From assembly GCA_030040335.1 (NCBI GenBank), contig JASHTX010000059.1, positions 1-33,404 on the forward strand: DNA of 33,404 nt. Direction: 5' to 3'. The stretch is from Microcaldota archaeon (GTDB lineage: Archaea; Micrarchaeota; Micrarchaeia; Micrarchaeales; CABMGC01). The notes under the pieces are model-generated. The model searched no databases, was not told the origin of the DNA, and saw only the letters and a program-made list of their open reading frames with translations. How positions within the stretch are numbered: the stretch's first letter is position 1; every line of letters starts with the position of its first letter. The translations under genes were made by a program, and so were the position numbers. Of the stretch, positions 14,454 through 21,118 are shown piece after piece.

Positions 14454-15680
14454 TCAGGCTTTGAGCGCGACCTTCGAGCCGGTCTTGCTCATGGTAATCG
14501 CCTCTGCTGTATCGCGTATCACGTGGTTCCTCACCTGCGCCTCGTTAGATGCGCGCTTGAGCAGGCCGCTCTCGTACTCAGTTCCCTTGCCCGCAAGGTA
14601 GATGTAAGCGAAGGTCATCGCACGCGTAGATGGCGGGTTCTTGCCCAGCAGTTCGCTGAGCGTGGCAAAATCGGTTTCAGAGGCCAGTTTCATTGCCGGA
14701 CCTCTCAGTTCCTCTGGCAGGCTGCCGAGCTGCACCTTGCCTATTTCATCGATGACCTCTTTCTTGTCCCGCCCTGTCTTTAGCCCTTCTGCTACATCTC
14801 TTCCCATAGCCTGGCTTTGCTCTCGTGCATCAGGCTGAACTGGAGAACTATCATCTCGCAAATGCGGAGGTTCTGGAGGCTTGGGTTCCCTGGAATCGGG
14901 GATATCTGGTTGAATAGGAGGCAGCGGTTGCCCCGCTTCAGAGTATGCGGGAACAGTCTGCGCATGCTTGCTGGCTGCCCTGTGGGATCTGTTATTGACC
15001 GTAGTGGTATGCAGGCCGAGCCCATCCAGCTCGATTTTCAGTATGCGGAAAGCGGATTCGATGGTTCCTGTAGAAAAGCCGGAGGCAGATGCGAAATTTA
15101 CCATCGTCTTGCCCTCCTGTTCCATGAGAGAAGCGGCGTACATGCAAACGGCCGTGACCTTGACCGGACTAGTATTAATTGCGAAAAATGCCTTCCTTCC
15201 CTCGGCCTTGTCGATGATCTCCATCGTCCGCTGCGCTGTCCTCTCCGACACGCCAGTTTGGAAACTTAGTCTCTTGACAAAGTCCTTGGGTCCCAGATCC
15301 TTCTCTGTAAGGCTTAACAGAGAATGCAGCTCATTGTAGTCGCTCCCGAGTTTGGCCCTGTTCTCGCCAAAATCCCCGGGAAACATTCCAGCAAACTCCG
15401 GGAGCGTTATGGGAATTCCGATCACCCTTATTGCGGAATAGACGGCAACATTGGCTGCTCGTTGGTACGACCGCGTAGACGCGAAGTTCCTATCAAGGCC
15501 TTCCATGTAGTGGCGCGCGGCCAGCGTTTTCACTTCTCGTGCATCGCCGAGCCCGTAAACCTCGAAGAGCGTATCCAGCGCCGCGAAAGGCTGAGTCAGG
15601 TATGGATGGTTTGAAGGTATTTCAGATATGCCTGCCGACGTCGCATTTTGTCGCATGGCTGAGTCTGAATCTCCTGACAT
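14454..15680 (-). CDS. TFIIB-like protein without zinc ribbon: cyclin repeats and C-terminal domain
   Basis: A 408-residue protein. Residues about 33-118 match the first TFIIB cyclin repeat (TRSYQRAANVAVYSAIRVIG, GIPITLPEFAGMF). Residues about 124-210 match the second (DFVKRLSFQTGVSERTAQRT, SPVKVTAVCMYAASLMEQEG, NFASASGFSTGTIESAFRIL). There is no N-terminal zinc ribbon or B-reader region. A Pro-rich linker (about 240-290) leads to a third helical region (about 310-398) with PPSTRAMTFAYIYLAGKGTE and RASNEAQVRNHVIRDTAEAI, which resembles another cyclin second half. A TATA box (ttaaata, about 15707-15713) and GAGGGT lie before the ATG. Downstream on the same strand is the zinc-ribbon protein, so the two may act together. 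Divergent from canonical TFB; whether it contacts TBP-DNA is unknown. Confidence 0.65.
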   Translation of the reverse strand: MSGDSDSAMRQNATSAGISEIPSNHPYLTQPFAALDTLFEVYGLGDAREVKTLAARHYMEGLDRNFASTRSYQRAANVAVYSAIRVIGIPITLPEFAGMFPGDFGENRAKLGSDYNELHSLLSLTEKDLGPKDFVKRLSFQTGVSERTAQRTMEIIDKAEGRKAFFAINTSPVKVTAVCMYAASLMEQEGKTMVNFASASGFSTGTIESAFRILKIELDGLGLHTTTVNNRSHRAASKHAQTVPAYSEAGQPLPPIQPDIPDSREPKPPEPPHLRDDSSPVQPDAREQSQAMGRDVAEGLKTGRDKKEVIDEIGKVQLGSLPEELRGPAMKLASETDFATLSELLGKNPPSTRAMTFAYIYLAGKGTEYESGLLKRASNEAQVRNHVIRDTAEAITMSKTGSKVALKA

Positions 15681-15743
15681 ACCCTCAGAAGCTATTCCGT
15701 TCTAGCCTATTTAACCATTTGTAGAGGTTCGTTAGCAAGGCGC

Positions 15744-16184
15744 TTAATGAATGAGAGTGCTCTTTATCCTCTCCCTTAAAGCTGCGCCGTGCAGCTGCTT
15801 GTCGGCAGTTAAGAATTCATCGCAATTGGCATGCGCAAAGGATGCAATCTGGAGCGCGTCTGCGATGTAGATGTGGTTCCTGACCACATAGCCTAGGGAG
15901 TTAATGATGAGTTCGGAAGAGAGCCCAACAAATTCGATCCTGTTTGACGCTGCGAGCGTCTTGATTTCGTTCAGCAGCTCATCAACCAAAGCTTCAAGCT
16001 TTACCTTTCCTGTTCTTTCCTGCTTATCAAAAATCCCTACAATCTCCCCTATGTTCCAATAAGAAGTATAGATGACCAAATTTCCGACCCTCGCCTCCTC
16101 GAATATCTTGTCTATGCTTGGTGATCCATCCTCGAAGATGTACCTTTTGACGAGACTGCTAGTGTCCAAGTATACGCTTCTCAC
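15744..16184 (-). CDS. vapC: PIN-domain toxin VapC
   Basis: A 146-residue PIN-domain ribonuclease, the toxin of a VapBC pair. The four acidic metal ligands are seen at D7 (VYLDTSSLVKRY), E47 (NIGEIVG), D109 (YIADALQIA) and D128 (FLTADKQL). Length is typical. Its start overlaps the antitoxin's stop by 26 bp, the usual coupled order antitoxin then toxin. Known VapCs cut tRNA or rRNA; the target here is unknown. Confidence 0.9.
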   Translation of the reverse strand: MRSVYLDTSSLVKRYIFEDGSPSIDKIFEEARVGNLVIYTSYWNIGEIVGIFDKQERTGKVKLEALVDELLNEIKTLAASNRIEFVGLSSELIINSLGYVVRNHIYIADALQIASFAHANCDEFLTADKQLHGAALRERIKSTLIH

Positions 16185-16446
16185 GATCTTCCCTCATTTC
16201 CCTCAGCACCTTGGTGGAGTTAAGGCCTGTTCTTATCTTTCCCCTTCTTCTGATGACCTCTTCAGAGCTTATGTATCTTAGTTTTACACCGAATTGTCTC
16301 GCCAGGTCTTCTATCCAAGAATCTCCGATTGACCTGAAAAGGTCCTCAACGGCCTTGCTTACGCTCTCTCCTTTCCCTACCAGGCGTACTCTGGCATTCT
16401 TCAGCAACTCATCATCCACCGAAAGGGTGAGCTTCCTTTTGACCAT
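16159..16446 (-). CDS. vapB: VapB-type antitoxin
   Basis: A 95-residue protein starting MVKRKLTLSVDDELLKNARV, the strand-helix start of a ribbon-helix-helix DNA-binding domain, with KGESVSKAVEDLFRSIG as second helix. The C-terminal half (SWIEDLARQFGVKLRYISSE, REMREDREKRILGH) would wrap the VapC partner. Three tandem TACGTATA repeats abut the start codon and overlap the TATA element, consistent with autorepression and leaderless translation. Confidence 0.8.
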   Translation of the reverse strand: MVKRKLTLSVDDELLKNARVRLVGKGESVSKAVEDLFRSIGDSWIEDLARQFGVKLRYISSEEVIRRRGKIRTGLNSTKVLREMREDREKRILGH

Positions 16447-16855
16447 GTACGTATATACGTATATACGTATAAATACCTTCCTGTGCAGTGAGCCCGGGGA
16501 GGGGCGGCTGTACCGCCTCCTCCAAAGTAGACTGCCTCAGTGATCCTATCCCGAGAAAGTGCCTCGCTTCACTAGGACTCAGCACGCCGGATATTTCCAG
16601 GGCCTCGACGATTTCCGAGAGGTCCCCTTTGTGCTGGAGGTCGAAGAGCGCATCTATTATGCACAGCGCCATGTTCCGGCGCTCCTCTTCGAGAATGATG
16701 CCGTCACCCGAACGGGTAACCATGTACCTGTTCATCAGCACCACCTCGAGCTCCTTCCGCAACAGCCTATACTTCTTCCCAGACCCATAGTTTCCACTCA
16801 CTCTCACCATATCACCCAAAAAGCAGAGACGGCTCAAGCCGATGGCTTTCGCCAT
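16412..16855 (-). CDS. Hypothetical protein overlapping vapB start
   Basis: Up to 147 residues; a start at ATG 16810 (132 residues) is more likely because GGGTGAT lies just before it. The part RLLRKELEVVLMNRYMVTRS, NMALCIIDALFDLQHKGDLS and ALEISGVLSPSEARHFLGIG looks like a genuine helical protein. The last about 30 residues run through the VapB operator and into vapB by 35 bp, so this end is unusual. A minus-strand TATA (gatataaatc, 16911-16920) could serve it. No family recognised. It could be a third component of the toxin-antitoxin locus or an unrelated gene. Confidence 0.45.
   Translation of the reverse strand: MAKAIGLSRLCFLGDMVRVSGNYGSGKKYRLLRKELEVVLMNRYMVTRSGDGIILEEERRNMALCIIDALFDLQHKGDLSEIVEALEISGVLSPSEARHFLGIGSLRQSTLEEAVQPPLPGLTAQEGIYTYIRIYVHGQKEAHPFGG
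16448..16471. promoter_or_regulatory. VapBC operator: three tandem 8-bp repeats
   Basis: Three perfect copies of TACGTATA (16448-16455, 16456-16463, 16464-16471) fill the space between the vapB ATG and the minus-strand TATA (tttatac, about 16466-16472). The unit gives overlapping palindromes (TATACGTATA), suitable for ribbon-helix-helix dimers. Bound protein would block both TATA recognition and initiation. Confidence 0.65.
16811..16841 (+). repeat. Hairpin repeat, copy A
   Basis: ATCACCC-AAAAAG-CAGAGA-CGGC-TCAA-GCCG. It differs from copy B (16991-17020) at five or six positions, mostly in the loop, and keeps the CGGC/GCCG stem. On the minus strand it ends in GGGTGAT directly before the ATG at 16810. 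Confidence 0.6.
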
Positions 16856-16992
16856 GTCGTTTTGTATAGCGTTGACCTACGCTTTCCTGTGAATATGTAT
16901 TGAAGTAAAAGATTTATATCTCTTATGCTCACCTTATAGTAAAGTATATATTCTTTAATATCCAAAGTAATAGCGCCAGCAAAAACTGGCAT
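16834..16992 (-). CDS. Possible 52-residue ORF behind repeat copy B
   Basis: ATG at 16992 preceded by TTTTGGGTG, giving MPVFAGAITLDIKEYILYYK and a basic C-terminus. Its only support is the ribosome-binding-site-like sequence, which it shares with the next ORF (start 16810). No minus-strand TATA was seen upstream, and it covers the promoter of the plus-strand pilin-like operon, so it may be spurious. Confidence 0.2.
   Translation of the reverse strand: MPVFAGAITLDIKEYILYYKVSIRDINLLLQYIFTGKRRSTLYKTTWRKPSA
16942..16951 (+). promoter_or_regulatory. TATA box of the pilin-like operon
   Basis: agtatatatt predicts a transcript start near 16970 and a leader of about 70 nt with two hairpins. It is back-to-back with a minus-strand TATA at 16911-16920 for the 132/147-residue gene. 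Confidence 0.55.
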
Positions 16993-17022
16993 CACCCAAA
17001 AGTAGAGGCGGCGAAAGCCGCC
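16991..17022 (+). repeat. Hairpin repeat, copy B, in leader of pilin-like operon
   Basis: ATCACCC-AAAAG-TAGAG followed by GGCGGC-GAAA-GCCGCC, a perfect 6-bp stem with a GAAA tetraloop, 20 nt before the first pilin-like start codon. A second hairpin, GCCAG / CTGGC (about 16975-16990), precedes it. With the TATA at 16942-16951, both hairpins lie in a 5' leader of about 70 nt. Confidence 0.6.
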
Positions 17023-17042
17023 CCAATGCTCAACGTGCTGCA

Positions 17043-17216
17043 ATGAAGGCGCAACTAAGTCTTGAGATTCTTATCAGCATGTCACTGTCGCTCCTGATAG
17101 TGCTCGCGATTCTGCAGTATTTTAGTGCGGCGCGGGTGCTGATGGTAAAAACAGAAGGCGCGCTGGTTGGCATGGCAAACAGTGCACGGGCATACGAGGG
17201 GAAGCCGGTCACATGA
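17043..17216 (+). CDS. Small pilin-like protein with class III signal peptide
   Basis: A 57-residue protein, MKAQLSLEILISMSLSLLIV onward, then a hydrophilic tail ending GKPVT. The motif K-A-Q-L-S-L-E before a hydrophobic helix matches the archaeal class III signal peptide (short charged start, QxSxE, helix), where a prepilin peptidase-like enzyme would cut before Gln. After cleavage it would be little more than a helix, as in structural minor pilins or anchors. Its stop overlaps the next start by four bases (ATGA). Likely location is the cytoplasmic membrane or a surface filament. No individual family recognised. Confidence 0.7.
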   Translation: MKAQLSLEILISMSLSLLIVLAILQYFSAARVLMVKTEGALVGMANSARAYEGKPVT

Positions 17217-17581
17217 AGCTTGTTATAATATCATTGGATCTGATGCTAGCCCTGCCCATCCTTGCGCTTGGCCTTGCAGTCCTCTTCTCGAGCATCGTGA
17301 ACTCTCAAACATATCTGCTTGCCTTTGCGGGATTGCAGAACAAGACACTGGACCTTTTCACGACCTCGCAGCAGATCGCGCACGCTCTGGATGCGAATCA
17401 GGTGAACGGAACCACTGCTGCAGAGCTCGCGTCCGATATTGCCTTGGGAAATGGAGTTGCTGCAGGAGTATTGGATGTTGGCTCTGCTGCTGATTGTGTC
17501 AACGCCCTCACGCTCTGCAGGATCGTGACGGTATCAGGCGCAGCAAGGCTGCTGGTGGTGAGCTATGAAAATGCAGGCTAG
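17213..17581 (+). CDS. Membrane-anchored pilin-like protein
   Basis: A 122-residue protein starting MKLVIISLDLMLALPILALG and continuing LAVLFSSIVN, one N-terminal hydrophobic helix preceded by a single Lys. It resembles the neighbours' pilin-type N-termini but lacks the Q-x-S-x-E motif. The exported part has two Cys nine residues apart (DCVNALTLC), which may form a disulfide, and two N-glycosylation sequons (NKT, NGT). It overlaps the previous gene by 4 bp and the next by 17 bp. No family recognised. Confidence 0.7.
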   Translation: MKLVIISLDLMLALPILALGLAVLFSSIVNSQTYLLAFAGLQNKTLDLFTTSQQIAHALDANQVNGTTAAELASDIALGNGVAAGVLDVGSAADCVNALTLCRIVTVSGAARLLVVSYENAG

Positions 17582-18533
17582 CATCGAGTTCCTGCTCGTA
17601 CTGAGCGCTATTGCAGCACTGAGTCTCAGCGTAATCTCCCTTTACGGGAAGCAGCTCTTTGCAGAGACAGGGGCATTTGCGGAAGTGGCCAATGCGTCTC
17701 AGGCAAATATCTCACTCTCGAACTACACGCTTCCTTACTACAGCCAGGCGGAGCAGGAAGCGTACTCGGCAGAGATAGTCGGGAGAAACGAGAGACTGGC
17801 GTACGTGATAAGCCAGCCTTCGAACATTACCAACCTTACAGAAAGAAGCCATTGTACATACTATGGCACGTACTATCCTCCGCCCGGCATTGGCGAGCAG
17901 TGCGGCACCTATAACGCCTGGTATTACCTTGCCGCGAACTCCCTCTGCCCGGACAGCAGCGCATACTGCATCTTTGCGAACGACACGGGATACGCAGTTG
18001 AGAACGCGGGCCCGGCCAGAAACTATATCTACAATTTCACTCTGGAGATAAGCGCGCAGGGCGACCGGATGCTGGCATATCTGCAGAGCGGGCAGAACGA
18101 GTCTCCGTTAATGCTTGGCAACACAACCGTGGGCTACGCAAGGGTCGTTGATGTAAGCAGCGGCGAGCCTGGCCTTAGCTTGAGCCTGATAAGCTACGGC
18201 GGCACCTACTCGCTGCTTAACGAGAGCCTTTATGGGCAATACGCGCAGTCCGAAAGCCTCGCGTATCCAGTTTTGAGCTACTACAACGGAAGCGAGGTTG
18301 ACTCTGACACGCAGGCAACCATACAGGAAGCCGTATACTCTTTCACCAAGGCTTCGAAGGAACTGAGGTATGGTCCTGCTTTGCATGCTCAGTGTGATGT
18401 GGCAGGGTCGCAGTACGTATGCAATGCAACCTACCCATTCTTCTACGTAATCGATGCCAACGTCTCCGGCGGCCTCGGAATCCAGAATGAGACCCTCTAC
18501 TACCTGGGTTCCGTGATAAGGGTGTATGCATGA
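17565..18533 (+). CDS. Large exported pilin-like protein with class III signal peptide
   Basis: A 322-residue protein, the largest of the cluster. It begins MKMQASIEFLLVLSAIAALS, a clear class III signal peptide (QASIE followed by a hydrophobic helix). The exported part is rich in Tyr, Ser and Asn, with 14 N-x-S/T sequons and six Cys, suggesting a glycosylated, disulfide-stabilised surface subunit. GGTGGTGAGC just before the ATG supports the start inside the previous gene. It overlaps the next gene by 4 bp. No family recognised; candidate main or tip subunit (inference). Confidence 0.75.
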   Translation: MKMQASIEFLLVLSAIAALSLSVISLYGKQLFAETGAFAEVANASQANISLSNYTLPYYSQAEQEAYSAEIVGRNERLAYVISQPSNITNLTERSHCTYYGTYYPPPGIGEQCGTYNAWYYLAANSLCPDSSAYCIFANDTGYAVENAGPARNYIYNFTLEISAQGDRMLAYLQSGQNESPLMLGNTTVGYARVVDVSSGEPGLSLSLISYGGTYSLLNESLYGQYAQSESLAYPVLSYYNGSEVDSDTQATIQEAVYSFTKASKELRYGPALHAQCDVAGSQYVCNATYPFFYVIDANVSGGLGIQNETLYYLGSVIRVYA

Positions 18534-18925
18534 AGGCCCAGTTCGCAACCATAGAAGCAACGCTGTCGTTTGCGGTGATAGCTGTTGCAGCGATTTTCGT
18601 CTCACAGCAGATCGGCGCGGCAAACAGAAGTTTCCAAGCTGAGGAGAGCAGGCTTGCGCAGGCTGCTGCAATCTACGACATAGCCAATGAGTTTGAGAGG
18701 AATATCAGCGCAAACTACTGCCTTGCCTCATACCTCTCCCAGGATTCAGTATGCATGAGCTCTCTTGTAAGCAACTACGAGAAGGTCTATGGGCTGGCGA
18801 CAATTGCAATAAGCGGAAATATGACCGCTGCCTCAAGCGCTCCGGAGAACGGAACCGCTTGCTTTGAGGTTTACCTGCAGGCGGAGAACTCGACAGGCAG
18901 CGTCTGCATTGCTGCGGGTGGTTGA
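18530..18925 (+). CDS. Pilin-like protein with class III-like signal peptide
   Basis: A 131-residue protein starting MKAQFATIEATLSFAVIAVA, similar in form to class III signal peptides (K-A-Q, Glu at the helix start) though the Ser is shifted. The helix runs on to IFVSQQIGAANRSF, and a coiled, amphipathic stretch follows. Four Cys (NYC, SVC, TAC, SVC) and five N-x-S/T sequons lie in the exported part. The stop codon is followed directly by the next start. No family recognised. Confidence 0.72.
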   Translation: MKAQFATIEATLSFAVIAVAAIFVSQQIGAANRSFQAEESRLAQAAAIYDIANEFERNISANYCLASYLSQDSVCMSSLVSNYEKVYGLATIAISGNMTAASSAPENGTACFEVYLQAENSTGSVCIAAGG

Positions 18926-19081
18926 ATGTCATTCTACGGCCTTGTTCTTGTGGCCATTGTTCTGATTGTTTGCATATACATGTCCCTATTCATGAACGAG
19001 CTAACTGCGGTAGCTTCGGCATCAAATGCGAGCATCGAGATCGCACAAAGCATAAACGCTGCGGCAGGAGAGCAGGGATAG
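18926..19081 (+). CDS. Small membrane protein ending the pilin-like operon
   Basis: A 51-residue protein starting MSFYGLVLVAIVLIVCIYMS, one hydrophobic helix, then a polar tail (NELTAVASASNASIEIAQ). Its ATG directly follows the TGA of the preceding gene, so translation is likely coupled. It lacks a charged leader and a QxSxE motif, so it may be a membrane anchor or assembly helper instead of a pilin. It is too short for a family assignment. Confidence 0.6.
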   Translation: MSFYGLVLVAIVLIVCIYMSLFMNELTAVASASNASIEIAQSINAAAGEQG

Positions 19082-19134
19082 AACAAAGCCACTTGTCATA
19101 AACGTAAATGCGGCAACATTTCCGCACAAAAGGC

Positions 19135-19143
19135 GTATAAATA
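19135..19143 (+). promoter_or_regulatory. TATA box before unrecognised gene
   Basis: tataaatat lies about 26-30 nt before the ATG at 19168, predicting a leaderless start there. That ATG reads only ATG-GGT-TAA in the sequence given (see the next entry). Confidence 0.5.
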
Positions 19144-19167
19144 TAACTCTGTAATATATCATCGGGG

Positions 19168-19364
19168 AATGGGTTAAGTGTCCTTGGGGGGAACATATTG
19201 GGGAATATGTACCACGCGAGGCAGTCAGAGATCGGTCATTTTGGCCGGGCCTGAGAAGCCATAACGGAGACAGCCTCAGCGCGGTAAAACGGGGGCAGAA
19301 GAATGCTGAGCTTAGCATAGACGGCACAGAGCTGCTTGACAGGCTCAATTATGCCAAGACTCTG
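19168..19364 (+). other. Probable N-terminal coding extension interrupted by one extra base
   Basis: The frame of the following gene stays open back to 19155, with protein-like content (CPWGEHIGEYVPREAVRDRS, then GTELLDRLNYAKTL), but it has no ATG, GTG or TTG. The ATG at 19168, at the leaderless distance from the TATA box, is in another frame and meets TAA after two codons. Removing one T from the TT at 19174-19175 would give MGKCPWGEHIG in frame with the downstream protein. This is either an assembly error, a real frameshift mutation or a non-standard start. Confidence 0.5.
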
Positions 19365-20399
19365 ATGAAGAGCGGGAGCCTTGAGGAGCTGAACAACAAA
19401 GTCAGGAAGAAGATAATAAGCCTGGAACTGATGGCCGTGGAGCGTAGTCTTTCCAGCCCCTCAACCAAGAACGCGATAGAGGCGCTGGCAGAATTCGCGT
19501 GGAAACTTCCGGATAACAGGCTGTGGACCGTGCTTACGCTCACTCTTGAGGAGGGAAACGGGGGCCTCAGGATCGCCCCTGACCTTGCAAGGGCGCTCAT
19601 AACCAGCCAGTCGCCCGATTATGCGGTCAAGAAATACAGGGAAGAAGCCAAGATGCTCGGCAGGATGGCGAGGATCTCGTTCAGGGCCGATGTCACAAGC
19701 TACTGGCGCGAGGACGGGAGCGCCAAGAAGGGGCCGGAGCACTTCGTGCCATTGGTTGAGAGCGAGATAGACTGGAAAACCGGAATAGTGAGGGGCAAGT
19801 ACCTGTTCTACATGCTCAGGTACGAGGTGGACACGACCTTCAATGTTTTCGGAGGAGTTCTTGTAAACACCATGTTTCGTCTGCGGCCGACTCCGGAATA
19901 CGAAGGTGTGGGTTTCAGGTTTGCGGTAGACGGCAATGAGAGGCTTGTCCTTGAGGAGGCGGATCTGAGGGCACACTTCGGCGCATACAGGGTCCCGATA
20001 GAAATGGCCGAGAGGACGCGTGAGCGGAGGATAAAGGTCACGGCTGTGCCTGACAACGGGCACTATACGAACGGCCATGCGAACTTCCTTGTATTGAAGG
20101 ACGACCCGGAAACCCTGGCAAAGGTAGTTGCAAGGTATCCGCAGCTAGCGAACAAGGATATCAAGCACGCGCTGGACGTGATAATAGAGCTGAACCCGCA
20201 GATAGACTTCCTCAAGCACCTGAACCCGAAGCAGGCTTTCCAGGAACTGGAGCTGGTGATGTGGGGCTCCCCGAAAAGGGTGAAGGAATTCTACGAGCGC
20301 GGGGAGCGCTACGATGTGAGGGCCAAGCTGGTCATGGATGTCTGCGGGGAGCGGAGCAGACCATGCTCTGATCCTCTGATAGCCAATACGGCCGCATAG
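19365..20399 (+). CDS. Hypothetical protein (true start probably near 19168)
   Basis: At least 344 residues, probably about 410 with the upstream extension. Soluble, with no signal peptide or membrane helix in the visible part. N-terminal half is helical (EELNNKVRKKIISLELMAVE); the middle has a strand-rich stretch (GKYLFYMLRYEVDTTFNVFG, YEGVGFRFAVDGNERLVLEE). A region with GHYTNGHANFLVLKDDPETL follows, then a helical C-terminus (NPKQAFQELELVMWGSPKRV). GHYTNGHAN contains two His that could bind metal, but this is only a suggestion. No family recognised. It follows the pilin-like operon but has its own TATA box. Confidence 0.65.
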   Translation: MKSGSLEELNNKVRKKIISLELMAVERSLSSPSTKNAIEALAEFAWKLPDNRLWTVLTLTLEEGNGGLRIAPDLARALITSQSPDYAVKKYREEAKMLGRMARISFRADVTSYWREDGSAKKGPEHFVPLVESEIDWKTGIVRGKYLFYMLRYEVDTTFNVFGGVLVNTMFRLRPTPEYEGVGFRFAVDGNERLVLEEADLRAHFGAYRVPIEMAERTRERRIKVTAVPDNGHYTNGHANFLVLKDDPETLAKVVARYPQLANKDIKHALDVIIELNPQIDFLKHLNPKQAFQELELVMWGSPKRVKEFYERGERYDVRAKLVMDVCGERSRPCSDPLIANTAA

Positions 20400-20489
20400 T
20401 CTCAGAGCTGCTAGTTTCATCAAGACTGCAAAAAGGCGTGCTGTTTCGATAGGATTTTATACTTATGGCAGTATAAGAGTCTTGATTTA

Positions 20490-21104
20490 ATGGTGAGCGG
20501 TTTAGAGCTAGGTGTTATAGCAGTAATTGTACTGATTTTGCTCATCCTGGGCGCGATATGGAACGGACTGGTAGGCAAGCGCAACAGGGTGCAGGATGCG
20601 TGGGCGCAGATAGACGTGCAGCTCAAGCGAAGATATGACCTGATCCCCAACCTCATCGAGACCGTAAAGGGATACATGAAGTATGAGAAGGGCACGCTGA
20701 CGCAGATAACGGCGTTGAGGAGCTCGATAGTCACGGGCAGCGTGCAGGACAAGGCCGCAGCGAACAACATGCTGAGCGGCGCGCTCAAGAGCCTCTTTGC
20801 TGTTGCGGAGAACTACCCGAACCTCAAGGCGGATGAGAGCTACCAGAACCTTCAGAACGAGCTTGAGAACACGGAGAACAAGATCTCATTCGTAAGGACT
20901 TCTTACAACGATTACGTGCTTGATTATAACAACGCGATACAGCAGCTTCCAGGAGTGCTTGTTGCAGGCGCGTTCGGCTTCAAGAGGCAGGACTTCTTCC
21001 AGGCACCTCCAGAAGCGGCGGAGCCTGTGAAGGTCGACCTGACGAGCGACGACTCTGATGACGCGAAGCCGCAGGGCAAGGCCTCGAAGGCGCCGAAGAA
21101 GTAA
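20490..21104 (+). CDS. lemA: LemA family protein
   Basis: A 204-residue LemA protein: one N-terminal membrane helix (about 5-27, LGVIAVIVLILLILGAIWNG), then the family's helical core with VQDAWAQIDVQLKRRYDLIP, NLIETVKGYMKYEKGTLTQI and FVRTSYNDYVLDYNNAIQQL. The C-terminal about 35 residues are acidic then Lys-rich (KVDLTSDDSDD, KASKAPKK). LemA function is poorly known; it is often found next to HtpX or other membrane proteases, as here, with a gap of 14 bp. A TATA-like ttttatact (20454-20462) precedes the ATG by about 30 nt. Confidence 0.93.
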   Translation: MVSGLELGVIAVIVLILLILGAIWNGLVGKRNRVQDAWAQIDVQLKRRYDLIPNLIETVKGYMKYEKGTLTQITALRSSIVTGSVQDKAAANNMLSGALKSLFAVAENYPNLKADESYQNLQNELENTENKISFVRTSYNDYVLDYNNAIQQLPGVLVAGAFGFKRQDFFQAPPEAAEPVKVDLTSDDSDDAKPQGKASKAPKK

Positions 21105-21118
21105 GGGTACAGGTGTAG

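Noticed and set aside
16448..16471. Short CRISPR-like array from tandem TACGTATA copies
   Set aside because: 8-bp units with no spacers; position at a VapBC start fits an operator.
16811..17022. Insertion-sequence or MITE with the two hairpin repeats as ends
   Set aside because: Repeats are direct, not inverted; no transposase and no target-site duplication seen.
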